Below, in pieces: positions 34,599 to 42,992 of a DNA stretch of 60,089 nt; position 1 is the stretch's first letter; each line of letters starts with the position of its first letter. The translations under genes and the position numbers were made by a program. Source of the DNA: Collinsella aerofaciens (lineage in GTDB: Bacteria; Actinomycetota; Coriobacteriia; Coriobacteriales; Coriobacteriaceae); contig NZ_JAQLEM010000015.1 of assembly GCF_028209885.1 (NCBI RefSeq), forward strand, positions 1 to 60,089, written 5' to 3'. The notes beneath the pieces are model-generated. The model was not told the origin of the DNA. It did not search any database and worked only from the letters and a program-made list of their open reading frames with translations.

Positions 34599-35567
34599 CT
34601 AGTACTGTTCGATGCCCATGTAGCGACGAACCTCGGGGCTGTGGTCGAACACCTTGCCGCGCGCGGCGCGCAGCTCGCAGCTCATGTTGTAGAAGAAGAT
34701 CGGCTCCAGGTACGAACGCACGCTGGCGGGCACCTCGCCCACGCCGTACTCGAGCGCGTCGAGTACCATGATCGTGTCGGTGTGCGTGTTGAGGAACGCC
34801 AGCGCTCGCTCCTCCATGGGGCGGCACTCGCCCGATCCAAGCTGCACAAAGTAGGACACGCCGGGCTCGGTAGCCTCGAAGGGGCCGTGGAAGTACTCGC
34901 CGGAGTGGATATAGCAGCAGTGCTGCCATTGCATCTCCATGAGCGAGCAGATGGCCATGGCGTAGGTCTGGCTAAAGTTGGGTCCGGAGCCCAGGATATA
35001 GAAGAACTTGTGCTGCTGGCAGAGCTCGGCAAAGCGGGCGCCCAGCTCGGCGTTGACCTTCTCGCGTGCGGCGGGCAGCAGCGCATCCATCTGCTTAAGG
35101 CCTTCGTACATGTCGGCGAGCGCCTCGTAACCCTCCTGCTGGTCGAGCAGCTCGGCGGCGATCAGAGCGCCGATACCCTGCGGGACCTCGGCCTGCGGCA
35201 CGCCTTCGCCCCACGGATAGACCCAGGTGGTCCACTTGCCGTTATCGATCTTGGAGCCCTCGCAGTCGGTCATGGCCACGACCTCGGCGCCGGCTGCCAG
35301 CGCCATCTCGCAGCCGTCAACGACCTCCTGCGTGTTGCCGCTGTGGCTGCAGGCGATGACGAGTGACTTCTCGCCAAGACTCTTGGGGGCCATCAGGCAA
35401 AACTCGCGCGCCGTGTAGACCGTCGAGGTAAACGTGGTTGCCTCGCGCTTGAGCAGCTCGTTGGCCGGCATCAGGTCGATCATCGAACCGCCGCAGGCGA
35501 TCCAAAAGACGTTCACAATCTTGCCCTTGCGCTCGATAATTTCCTGAATCAGATCGTGTGCGTTCAT
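34599..35567 (-). CDS. SIS domain deglycase/isomerase (FrlB/GfrF/FraB-like), second copy
   Basis: 322 aa, paralogous to the gene at 20.0 kb. Key blocks: VFWIACGGSMIDLMPANEL near 20, ACSHSGNTQEVV near 93, LMEMQW and GEYFHGPFEATE near 210-230 with the Glu and His 16 apart, and VRRYMGIEQY at the end. It lies downstream of gntR (35712-36467) on the same strand without any PTS gene next to it, so its substrate must enter by a transporter elsewhere. Two tandem operator-like repeats lie in its 144-base upstream region. Confidence 0.84.
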   Translation of the reverse strand: MNAHDLIQEIIERKGKIVNVFWIACGGSMIDLMPANELLKREATTFTSTVYTAREFCLMAPKSLGEKSLVIACSHSGNTQEVVDGCEMALAAGAEVVAMTDCEGSKIDNGKWTTWVYPWGEGVPQAEVPQGIGALIAAELLDQQEGYEALADMYEGLKQMDALLPAAREKVNAELGARFAELCQQHKFFYILGSGPNFSQTYAMAICSLMEMQWQHCCYIHSGEYFHGPFEATEPGVSYFVQLGSGECRPMEERALAFLNTHTDTIMVLDALEYGVGEVPASVRSYLEPIFFYNMSCELRAARGKVFDHSPEVRRYMGIEQY

Positions 35568-35620
35568 GGTGATGGCCTTCCTTGTGTGACGGTTTTGAAC
35601 GACGACAGCTCGTACCTGCG

Positions 35621-35703
35621 GTCGTTCTATGTTGTCCTATTTATAACACGCACGACGACGCTCGTGAAGTCATTTTACCAAACTTGTTCTATATTGTTCT
35701 ATC
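35621..35703. promoter_or_regulatory. tandem 10-bp operator-like repeats before the SIS gene
   Basis: Two pairs of direct repeats, each one helical turn apart: GTCGTTCTAT-GTTGTCCTAT (35621-35640) and TTGTTCTATA-TTGTTCTATC (35685-35704). They flank the likely promoter of the SIS gene and lie just after the gntR stop. The same TTGTTCTAT box occurs before hicAB. Confidence 0.6.
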
Positions 35704-35711
35704 TGTGGACG

Positions 35712-36467
35712 TTAGATGTCGAACACGTAGCGCGAGCCCACGATCTTTTGGCGTCCGAGCAGCAAGGGTCGCTCGCCCGCATCGGTAAAGTACGCCTCCA
35801 TATAGAAGAGCGGCTCGCCGACCGGCACCTCCAGCAGCGGGGCTGCCTGAGCATCGGCAAGCGCAATCTCCACGGTGCAGGGGTCGGATTTGAGCGGCGC
35901 GCGGCCCGAATGCTCGGCAACGAGCGCAAAGATGGAATTGTTCGTGAGGTCCTTGTCGGCAAGCGTCTGCAGATAGGGATGGTCGGCCAGCACAAAGGCG
36001 TTGTTCTCGAGCATGACGGGCACGCCGTCTGCCGTGCGCACGCGCTCGACAACGATGAGCTCGCAGCCGGGTTCCACCCCAAAAAACGCCGCGTCCTCGC
36101 GCGTCGCCGCAACCACCGTGCGCGACACCAGACGTGCTCCGGCCACCATGTCGTTGGCAGCACAACCCTCGGAAAAGCTCTGAACGTCACCCTTCTGGAC
36201 AATCTTGCGCTTGAGCTTGGGCGCGCACACAAACGTGCCCCTCCCCTGCTGGCGGTTGAGATACCCCGCGCGCGACAGCTCCTCGATGGCGCGACGCACG
36301 GTGATGCGTCCCACGCCGTAGTACTTCGCGAGCTCCATCTCGGAAGGAATGCGCGAGCCGGATGCGTACACGCCACGCGCGATCTCGCCTTTTAGGTCGT
36401 CCATTACCTGCTGGTACAGCGGCACGGCGGACACCTCAGTGCGCTCGGTTTTATCGTCGGATGCCAT
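35712..36467 (-). CDS. GntR/UTRA family transcriptional regulator, second
   Basis: 251 aa. GntR winged helix near 15-80 (LYQQVMDDLKGEIARGVYASG; KYYGVGRITVRRAIEELSRAG as recognition helix) and UTRA domain from about 105. The start ATG at 36467 follows GGAGCG, two bases after the recQ stop, so it can be co-transcribed with recQ. The likely target is the SIS gene directly downstream, through the tandem repeats at 35621-35703. The effector is probably a phosphorylated sugar derivative, by family analogy. Confidence 0.9.
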   Translation of the reverse strand: MASDDKTERTEVSAVPLYQQVMDDLKGEIARGVYASGSRIPSEMELAKYYGVGRITVRRAIEELSRAGYLNRQQGRGTFVCAPKLKRKIVQKGDVQSFSEGCAANDMVAGARLVSRTVVAATREDAAFFGVEPGCELIVVERVRTADGVPVMLENNAFVLADHPYLQTLADKDLTNNSIFALVAEHSGRAPLKSDPCTVEIALADAQAAPLLEVPVGEPLFYMEAYFTDAGERPLLLGRQKIVGSRYVFDI

Positions 36468-36469
36468 CG

Positions 36470-38452
36470 TTACGCTCCATCCCGTGCATGCTCGGATTCA
36501 AACTCTTCTATCGCCGCCATAAACTGCTCGCCAAAGGCGTCGGCCTTTTTCTCGCCGATGCCGTTGACCTGGATAAGCTCGTCGCGCGTCTGAGGACGTA
36601 GACGGCACAGGCCGCGCAGGGCCTTGTCAGAGAAGACCATGTACGGTGCCATCTCCAGCTCGGTCGAGATCTCCTTGCGGAGTGCCCGTAGGCGCTCAAA
36701 CAGCTCGGCGTCGTCGCCCACGCGCGGTCGCTGATCCAGCTCGGCCTCCTCGCGCAGCAAATCCACCGCACGGCGGGCACGGGCCGAGGCCTTGCGCTTG
36801 GACGCGCGACGCTTAACGGTAAAGGCGAACGTCTCGTCCTCGACCTCGCCGGCACGCGGGCCCAGACCCACGACCGGATACTGGCCCTGCGAGGTGGCCA
36901 GGTAGCCCCGCCCGCACAGCTGGCCGATGATGTCCTTGATGCGCCCGACCGATTCGCTCGACAGCTCACCGTAGCCGCGATCCTCGTCCAGATGCATCTG
37001 GCGAATGCGCTCGGTGTTGCCGCCGTGAAGCACGTCGGCGATCAGCGACTTGCCAAAGCGCATGGGGCGCGTGGCCACATATTGCACGGCGGCGCGGGCC
37101 ATGTCGGTGACGTCCTCGACCTCGAACTGTGTGAGGCAGTTGCTGCAGTTGCCGCAACCCTCGGCGTCATCCGTGGCGGTGGCGCCCGCACCAGCCGCGG
37201 CAGCATGCTCGGCCGCGGCCTCGTCGCCAAAGTAGCGCAGCATGTATTCGCGCAGACAGCCGGTGGTATTGCAGTAGCCCTCCATCTGGCTGAGCAGACG
37301 ATATCGATTCTGGAGCGCCCACGCGCGTTGCTCGTCGTCAAGTGCCTCGTCGGCAGCGTCGCCGCGATCGATCAGAAAACGGCGCATGCGAAAATCGTTG
37401 CCGTTCCACAGCAAGTGGCAGCTGGCCGGGTCGCCGTCACGACCGGCGCGGCCCGCCTCCTGGTAGTAGGCCTCGATACTCTCGGGCACGTTGTTGTGGA
37501 TCACGTAGCGCACGTTGGGCTTGTCGATGCCCATGCCAAAAGCGTTGGTGGCAACCATCACCTGGATATCGTCGTCGATAAAGGCGCGCTGGCTTTGCCG
37601 GCGGGCGTCGTTGCCCATGCCGGCATGGTAGCGGCCAACGCGAATGCCGCTGGGGCCCAGCGCCTCGGCAAGCTCGCCTGCCAGCGCATCGACCGTCTTA
37701 CGGGTCGAGCAATACACGATGCCGCTCTCGCTCGAATGCGCAATCACATAGTCGCGCACCCACGCGGCCTTGGCCTTGTCGCCCATCTCCTCGCAGCCAA
37801 AGTAGAGGTTCTTGCGATCGAAGCCCGTCACCACCGTCGCGGGGTTTTGCAGGCCGAGCATCTGCTGAATGTCCGCGCGCACACGCTCGGTCGCCGTAGC
37901 GGTAAAGGCCGCCACGATGGGGCGCTGCGGCAGGGAATCGATGAACTCGCGAATCTGTAGGTAGGCGGGGCGGAAATCCTGGCCCCATTGGCTCACGCAG
38001 TGGGCCTCGTCAATGGCCACGAGCGGCACGCCAATGCCGCCGTCCGCTGCGGCCTCCTGCGCAAAGGCTAAAAAACGCGGCTCGAGCAGGCGCTCGGGCG
38101 CCACGTACATAAGCTGGTAGCGGCCCTCGCGCGCTCGCTTGAGCACGGTGTTTTGCTGGGCCGGAGTAAGGCTGGAGTTGAGATAGCTGGGTCGCGCACC
38201 CGCCGCGAGCAACGCACGGGTCTGGTCCTCCATAAGCGACAGCAGCGGACTCACCACAAAGGTGATGCCAGGCAGCATGAGCGCGGGCACCTGGTAGCAA
38301 ATGGACTTGCCGGCGCCCGTGGGCATCACGCCCAGCGCATCGCGACCGGCAAGGATTGCATCGACCATGCGGTCCTGTCCCGGGCGAAACGAGGTGTAGC
38401 CAAAATAGGCGCCGAGCGTGTCGAGCGCCATCTGCTGCATGTTATCGGTCAT
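36470..38452 (-). CDS. recQ: ATP-dependent DNA helicase RecQ
   Basis: 660 aa 3'-5' helicase. Walker A MPTGAGKS at 43-50, DEAH box IDEAHCVSQWG near 148, helicase motifs through QEAGRAGRDG near 320, the RecQ zinc-binding Cys cluster (CLREYML ... CGNCSNC near 395-435) and a C-terminal HRDC domain (about 580-655, RALRKEISTELEMAPYMVFSD). The Cys cluster is interrupted by an Ala-rich insertion of about 20 residues. GGAA precedes the ATG. It is followed two bases later by gntR, an unusual partner. Confidence 0.96.
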   Translation of the reverse strand: MTDNMQQMALDTLGAYFGYTSFRPGQDRMVDAILAGRDALGVMPTGAGKSICYQVPALMLPGITFVVSPLLSLMEDQTRALLAAGARPSYLNSSLTPAQQNTVLKRAREGRYQLMYVAPERLLEPRFLAFAQEAAADGGIGVPLVAIDEAHCVSQWGQDFRPAYLQIREFIDSLPQRPIVAAFTATATERVRADIQQMLGLQNPATVVTGFDRKNLYFGCEEMGDKAKAAWVRDYVIAHSSESGIVYCSTRKTVDALAGELAEALGPSGIRVGRYHAGMGNDARRQSQRAFIDDDIQVMVATNAFGMGIDKPNVRYVIHNNVPESIEAYYQEAGRAGRDGDPASCHLLWNGNDFRMRRFLIDRGDAADEALDDEQRAWALQNRYRLLSQMEGYCNTTGCLREYMLRYFGDEAAAEHAAAAGAGATATDDAEGCGNCSNCLTQFEVEDVTDMARAAVQYVATRPMRFGKSLIADVLHGGNTERIRQMHLDEDRGYGELSSESVGRIKDIIGQLCGRGYLATSQGQYPVVGLGPRAGEVEDETFAFTVKRRASKRKASARARRAVDLLREEAELDQRPRVGDDAELFERLRALRKEISTELEMAPYMVFSDKALRGLCRLRPQTRDELIQVNGIGEKKADAFGEQFMAAIEEFESEHARDGA

Positions 38453-38545
38453 GGTTTCCTAACGTCCAAGTCATCTGCCGCCGATTATACGCCGCCACGC
38501 GGACCGGCGTCGCCCGGCTGCCGGCCACGGGCAATACGATCCAAG

Positions 38546-38683
38546 GCGGACGAGCGTGGATTTTCGGACACTTTCCGGATGAGCGTGGATAATCTCCCAC
38601 TTTGAGGCCGTCACCGAGCCAAAAACGGGAGATTATCCACGCTCATTCTGCAGATTGCCGCTTAGGGACGTTTGCAGCGTCGA
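38546..38683. repeat. composite repeat: GAGCGTGGAT units plus TCGACG-box copy 2
   Basis: Plus-strand units at 38546-38572 and 38577-38603 and a minus-strand unit at 38625-38647 resemble the array at 27.5 kb. ATGAGCGTGGATAATCTCCC (38579-38598) pairs perfectly with 38627-38646. Directly adjoining is the box CAGATTGCC...GTTTGCAGCGTCGA (38651-38683), a single arm of the TCGACG-box family. A small hairpin CCGCCGTT/AACGGCGG lies between it and the gntR stop. Confidence 0.72.
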
Positions 38684-38718
38684 CCGGTCCGCCGTTCGTC
38701 AGAACGGCGGAACCAGCC

Positions 38719-39438
38719 CTACATGACCATAACGTAGCGGCTGCCCACGTAGTACTGCTTACCCATCAGGACCGGCTCTCCATTGGGACCGGTAAAGCCG
38801 GCACGCAGGTTGAGCAGCGGATCGTGCGGAGCAATGCCCAGCTCGGCCGCCTGCTCGGCGTTAGCTCGAACGGCCTCGACCGTACGGTAGCCAACCGAGA
38901 CAATCGGCGTTCCGCCAACACGCTCGACCTCGGCAAAAATCGACTTGTCCTCAAGATCGGCCGTCAACAGCTCACGGTAGGCGTCAAACGGCACAAAGAT
39001 GTTCTCCTCAAAGATGGGCTCGCCGTCGGCCGTACGCACGCGCTTGATATGCAGCAGCAGCGCATCCTTCTGCAGGCCAAAGAACTCCATCTCGTTTTGG
39101 CGCGCCGGAACGATCTGGCGATCGATCACGTGCGCACCGGCCTTCATGCCGTTGCCGGCACACAGCGCGGTAAACGTCTGCAGCGTCGAGGCGTGAAACT
39201 GGCGGTTGATGTGCGGCGTGGAGACAAAGGTGCCGCGGCCCTGCTGCTTAACCAGGTAACCATCGGAGCACAGCTCCTCGACAGCGCGGCGCACCGTAAT
39301 ACGGCTCACCTCGTACTGCTCGGCTAGTTCAAGCTCGGACGGAATACGCTCCTTGGGTGCATAAACACCTTTCTCGATCGCATCCTTGATTTCGTCATAA
39401 ATCTGCTGGTAAAGCGGTGCATTTTTGGGCGCAGGCAT
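38719..39438 (-). CDS. GntR/UTRA family transcriptional regulator, third
   Basis: 239 aa with the GntR winged helix (LYQQIYDEIKDAIEKGVYAP; EQYEVSRITVRRAVEELCSDG near 35-60) and the UTRA domain (about 95-239). About half its residues are visibly shared with the regulator at 35.7 kb, including the start PLYQQ and end GSRYV. No metabolic gene is adjacent; YitT is upstream. A CGTTATATAC box in its promoter recurs before the DMT gene at 46.9 kb, and a CGTTATAATG variant before PTS operon 2, suggesting those are its targets. Confidence 0.9.
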   Translation of the reverse strand: MPAPKNAPLYQQIYDEIKDAIEKGVYAPKERIPSELELAEQYEVSRITVRRAVEELCSDGYLVKQQGRGTFVSTPHINRQFHASTLQTFTALCAGNGMKAGAHVIDRQIVPARQNEMEFFGLQKDALLLHIKRVRTADGEPIFEENIFVPFDAYRELLTADLEDKSIFAEVERVGGTPIVSVGYRTVEAVRANAEQAAELGIAPHDPLLNLRAGFTGPNGEPVLMGKQYYVGSRYVMVM

Positions 39439-39477
39439 ATCTGATCACTCTTATCAAAATAGCTAAATTTCTAATAC

Positions 39478-39487
39478 GTATATAACG
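39478..39487 (-). promoter_or_regulatory. CGTTATATAC box upstream of the third gntR
   Basis: Minus-strand CGTTATATAC, part of the imperfect palindrome ACGTATATAACGT, 40 bases before the start. The identical 10-mer is at 46910-46919. Confidence 0.5.
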
Positions 39488-39530
39488 TCTAGTTTCATGT
39501 TACCTCATATTGATAAAACGATACACCCTC

Positions 39531-39575
39531 CCTACCAAAAAGCGACAGCTTCATTTTGGTAGGTTTTATCTGGGC
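39531..39575 (+). repeat. REP-like element, copy 2
   Basis: CCTACCAAAAAGCGACAG then TTTTGGTAGGTTTTATCTGG; diverged in the core but flanked by the same TTTTATCTGGGCAAACG as copy 1. Confidence 0.7.
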
Positions 39576-39656
39576 AAACGAGAGCCCTCGAAAGCAACGG
39601 GGCTTTCGGGAGGCTCGTTCGGATGGGTTGCGCAGGACCGGCAAAATGCCAATACC

Positions 39657-40664
39657 CTACTTGCCGTCATCCTGCTGCAGGCTGTCCTGTTCGCTGAGGC
39701 GCGCCTGCCTGCTGGCCATGCGTGCGGGCTTGTCGGGATCGGGAACGGCCGTGGGCATGGGCTCGTCGACATGACCGCCCCACCAGCCGCCCACAAAGTT
39801 GAGCGTGTGGAACACGTTGATCACGGCGCCGGGATCAACGTCGCACACCAACTTGATAATGTCCTGGCTCTCGTAGGTCGAAACAACGGTGTTCAGCAGG
39901 TACATCTTTTCGCGGCTGTATCCGCCGACGACCTCGGCGCAGCTAATGCCGTGCTGAAAATGGTTTACGTAGGCAGTCATGACCTCGTCTGCCTTGCGCG
40001 TCGTAATCTGCAGCGTCACGCGATCGTAGCGACGATAGAAACTGTCGATAGTCTTGGTCGAAATAAACTGGAACACGATGGAATACGCCGCCTTGTCCCA
40101 GCCAAACATAAAGCCAAAGATCGCCAGGATAAAGCAGTTGAAACCAAAGATGACGCCCCAGATGGTCTTGCCCGTGTGGTTGGAAACCCACAGCGCGATA
40201 AAGTCGGTGCCGCCGGTGGATGCGCCGGATTTAAGCGCGATGGCAGCGCCCAGACCCGAGACCACGCCGCCAAAAATGATGAGCATGATCTTGTCGCCCA
40301 AAAACGGCGCGAAGTGAAAGACGTTGAGGAACAGCGATGAGAGCACGACCTGCATCATCGAGAAGATGACGAAGCGCTTGCTAATGCCGCTCCAACATAG
40401 GAGCGCCACGGGGATGTTGAGCGCGAGCATACCGAGCGAAATGTCGATGTGAACGCCGCCCAGCGAGGTAACGCGATCGAGCAGGACCGCGACGCCGGTG
40501 AGACCGCTCGGAAGCAGGTCGGCGGGCTGAATGAACGCCTGGATCAGGAATGTCTGGAGGACGGCAGAAATTGTGACCGCCACGGCAGTAATGGCACGGC
40601 GGACGATGGTGAGGCGGCCGAGCATGAGCACGCGGTCCGTGAGCTGATCGATGGCGTTCGCCAC
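39657..40664 (-). CDS. YitT family membrane protein (DUF161/DUF2179)
   Basis: 335 aa. About six hydrophobic helices in the first 200 residues, with the YitT pattern FIQPADLLPSGLTGVAVLL near 45 and SGASTGGTDFIALW near 145, followed by a soluble C-terminal DUF2179 domain (about 215-290; YDRVTLQITTRKADEV, CAEVVGGYSREKMYLLNTVV). A polar tail of about 40 residues follows. The start is GTG at 40664 with AAAGGAG six bases upstream. The function of YitT proteins is not established; transport is suspected. Confidence 0.9.
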   Translation of the reverse strand: MANAIDQLTDRVLMLGRLTIVRRAITAVAVTISAVLQTFLIQAFIQPADLLPSGLTGVAVLLDRVTSLGGVHIDISLGMLALNIPVALLCWSGISKRFVIFSMMQVVLSSLFLNVFHFAPFLGDKIMLIIFGGVVSGLGAAIALKSGASTGGTDFIALWVSNHTGKTIWGVIFGFNCFILAIFGFMFGWDKAAYSIVFQFISTKTIDSFYRRYDRVTLQITTRKADEVMTAYVNHFQHGISCAEVVGGYSREKMYLLNTVVSTYESQDIIKLVCDVDPGAVINVFHTLNFVGGWWGGHVDEPMPTAVPDPDKPARMASRQARLSEQDSLQQDDGK

Positions 40665-40803
40665 GTAGGCTCCTTTCGAAGGCAGATGTGGTTGTGGGGC
40701 ATGCCCGCGATTGTAGCATGGAGCGTGCGGGGGCGCTTCAATTCAACCTCCCTCGACAACCAAAACGGGACCAGCAACCCCCACGACCAAAGGGCAAAAT
40801 TCC

Positions 40804-40922
40804 AAGTGAGTAGACTTTTTACGATCTGCCGAGCACACCCAAAACCGCCACCCCTGTGACCTGCGGTTTTACAAAGGAAGATATGCATTGTGCTCGGCCT
40901 GCGCCAAAAAGTCTACTCACTT
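40804..40922. repeat. nested 119-bp palindrome, MITE-like element
   Basis: A 17-bp perfect terminal inverted repeat (AAGTGAGTAGACTTTTT, 40804-40820 and 40906-40922), an inner 10-bp stem GCCGAGCACA/TGTGCTCGGC (40828-40837 and 40889-40898), and an innermost AAAACCGC/GCGGTTTT (40841-40848 and 40863-40870). No coding potential. It sits in the 355-base gene-free interval between yitT and the HAD gene; the remainder shows nothing recognisable. Confidence 0.7.
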
Positions 40923-41019
40923 AGTCCGAATCGAAGCCAAACGGATCAAAATCGAAACCAAATTGAGCCAGTCCACCGCAAAAAACGTTTGAACCCGTGC
41001 TTCTCGCGGCGGATTGACA

Positions 41020-41649
41020 CTACACAGCGGCCAAAATGTCGGTCAGATTATCAATAACGGCATCGGCTCGCGATTGATCGAGGTTGACGCCCTCGTGCGG
41101 ACGCAGTGCCAGGACGCGGGCGCCGGAACGTTTGCCAGCCTCGATCCCCAAAGGCGAATCCTCGATAACCAGGCACTCGGCAGGCTCCACCCCCAGCGCC
41201 TCCATGGCACGCAGGTAGATCTCGGGGTCGGGCTTAAACGCACTGCACTCGTGACCGCTGATGGTGTAGTCCAGCACGTCGGCGATACCGGCAATCCCCA
41301 CCAGCTCGTCAATGAGCTCGCGATAGGACGAGCTTGCGATGACGCACTTCACGCCGCGCTCGTGCAGCTTGCGCATCACCGGCTCCGTCTGCTCGTTGAG
41401 CAGCTCGGCATACGGAACGGGATGGTCCGGGCTATAGACCTGCTTGTACTCCACGCGCAGACGCTCGCGCAGCTCAACATCGTCGGGCACCAGCGCCTCC
41501 CAAATGGCCGGCTCGTTAGACCCCGAAAGATCGGGGATCTCGTCAAAGTGGAACCCCTTCTCCTCCATAAACGCCACGCGACGACGGTTGTAGAACCACT
41601 CGGTATCGACCAGCACGCCGTCCATGTCAAACAGCACTGCTTTGATCAT
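41020..41649 (-). CDS. HAD family phosphatase, beta-phosphoglucomutase-like
   Basis: 209 aa from the ATG at 41649 (GGAGGAG eight bases upstream; an ATG at 41655 is too close). HAD motif I DMDGVLVDTE near 7-16, a helical cap (about 17-85), motif II VIASSSYREL near 110, motif III Lys in KPDPEIYLRAME near 145, and motif IV VIEDSPLGIEAG near 165. The cap type fits sugar-phosphate or sugar-phosphomutase members. A terminator separates it from the SIS-PTS operon upstream, but its position suggests it may act on a related sugar phosphate. Confidence 0.9.
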   Translation of the reverse strand: MIKAVLFDMDGVLVDTEWFYNRRRVAFMEEKGFHFDEIPDLSGSNEPAIWEALVPDDVELRERLRVEYKQVYSPDHPVPYAELLNEQTEPVMRKLHERGVKCVIASSSYRELIDELVGIAGIADVLDYTISGHECSAFKPDPEIYLRAMEALGVEPAECLVIEDSPLGIEAGKRSGARVLALRPHEGVNLDQSRADAVIDNLTDILAAV

Positions 41650-41663
41650 ACGCATCTCCTCCC

Positions 41664-41708
41664 ACCTGCCAAAAAGGGACAGGTTTATTTTGGTAGGTTT
41701 TATCTGGG
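41664..41708 (+). repeat. REP-like element, copy 3
   Basis: ACCTGCCAAAAAGGGACAGG, then TTTATTTTGGTAGGTTTTATC, then TGGG. As in copy 1 it abuts the ribosome-binding site of the downstream gene (here the HAD gene, on the minus strand). Confidence 0.75.
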
Positions 41709-41743
41709 GTTTTGTGGCGCGACGGATACGCCCTCCCCAAAGC

Positions 41744-41775
41744 AAAAAAGGGGACGGGGCGCAAACCCCATCCCC
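41744..41775 (-). terminator. terminator of PTS operon 2
   Basis: On the minus strand GGGGATGGGG pairs with CCCCGTCCCC, followed by TTTTTTGC. Confidence 0.85.
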
Positions 41776-41809
41776 TCTCAATCAACCCGTAAGGTCTACT
41801 TACTTGTGA

Positions 41810-42793
41810 TTAGTAGGAAAGCTTCCACATGTAGCGACGCATGGTCAGCGGGTGCTGACGGGCCTCGGCGATCTGGTTGCCGTACTCGCGCATAACGGCG
41901 AGGTGCAGCAGCGGGTTGAAGTAGGTGACGACGCTCGCGGGCACGGCGTCAGCCAGGCCGTAGTCCTTGGAGTCGATCAGAGCGACCTTGGCGCCCATGC
42001 GCTCAAGGAAGGTGAGGGCGCGGGCGTCCATCGGACGGGTGGCGCCATCGGACATGAAGAAGACGTAGGGCTTACCCTCGGTGGAAACCTCGAACGGGCC
42101 GTGGAAGTACTCGCCGGTGTTGTAGGCGGCGGCGTCGATCCACTGCATCTCGGTGAACAGGAAGGCAGCGTGAGAATAAGCCATCTTCTCGGAGGCACCG
42201 GAAGCCATGAAGTAGATCATCTTGTCGTCCTTGAAGTCCTCGGCGAACTTCTTGGCGAGTTTCTTGCAGGACTGAGCGGCGTTCTCGCAGAGCTCGAAGA
42301 CGTTGGTGAGGCCGGTGATCATGTCCTCGTAGTGGTCATAACCCTCGGTCTGCTGAAGGATCTCGACAGCAAGAGCGATGGCATAGCCGGGCTTCTCGCA
42401 CTTGGCAGCGAAGTTGGCGTGGAAGCCGTGAACGATGACGTAGTCAGCGTCGACGGTCAGAGCGGAGCCAGCCTTGTTGGTAAGGGAGACGACCGGGCAG
42501 TTGTGCTTCTTGGCGGTCTTGTTGGCCTCGACGGTCTCGGGCGTGGAGCCACCGAGGGAGCAGGTGATCACGAAGGTGTGCTCGTTGACCCAGGAAGGCG
42601 TGTCGTAGTTGAACTCGTTAGCGGTGAAGATCTGAACGTTCAGCTTGTCCGTGTTGTTGGCCAGGAAGTACTTGGCGGGGTAAAGGTCGGACATGGAGGC
42701 ACCGCAGCCGACGAAGGCGACGCTGTGGATCTCGTGGTTGGACAGGACGTCAGCGACGATCTGCTTAGGGAGGTTAAGGTCGATCTCGTACAT
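41810..42793 (-). CDS. SIS domain deglycase/isomerase (FrlB/GfrF/FraB-like), third copy
   Basis: 327 aa from the ATG at 42793 (AAAGGA nine bases upstream; another ATG at 42802 is too close). Blocks: VAFVGCGASMSDLYPAKYFL near 20, TCSLGGSTPETVEA near 92, TEMQWIDAAAYNTGEYFHGP near 213-232 with the catalytic-type Glu and His 16 apart, and MRRYMWKLSY at the end. It is the last gene of the operon IIAB-IIC-IID-SIS, so it probably cleaves or isomerises the PTS product. A palindrome lies in the 199 bases between IID and this gene. Confidence 0.87.
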   Translation of the reverse strand: MYEIDLNLPKQIVADVLSNHEIHSVAFVGCGASMSDLYPAKYFLANNTDKLNVQIFTANEFNYDTPSWVNEHTFVITCSLGGSTPETVEANKTAKKHNCPVVSLTNKAGSALTVDADYVIVHGFHANFAAKCEKPGYAIALAVEILQQTEGYDHYEDMITGLTNVFELCENAAQSCKKLAKKFAEDFKDDKMIYFMASGASEKMAYSHAAFLFTEMQWIDAAAYNTGEYFHGPFEVSTEGKPYVFFMSDGATRPMDARALTFLERMGAKVALIDSKDYGLADAVPASVVTYFNPLLHLAVMREYGNQIAEARQHPLTMRRYMWKLSY

Positions 42794-42883
42794 CTGACAC
42801 ATTCCTTTCATTTTTTGCGGCGCCACATTGCCGGGCGCTCGCAGGGTTACCGTGGTTTGGACCGAGTCGCCGGCCCATTGAGG

Positions 42884-42914
42884 ATGCGACAAAGGGACTG
42901 TCCCATTGTCGCAT
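42884..42914. repeat. palindrome between IID and SIS genes
   Basis: ATGCGACAA-A-GGGAC-T-GTCCC-A-TTGTCGCAT: two nested perfect stems around one base. It contains the GGGAC core seen in the REP-like elements. It could be an internal processing or attenuation site. Confidence 0.6.
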
Positions 42915-42992
42915 TTTGGGGATGGAAGCCTGCCTGGGGTATGGGATGCCAGGCAGGCCCCCGGGGGAAAGCGGTTAGGCGCTTAGTCGCGA

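Noticed and set aside
36467..36470. recQ-gntR as a functional operon
   Set aside because: Close spacing is seen, but the functions do not connect and the GntR target is more plausibly the downstream SIS gene; adjacency alone is not evidence.
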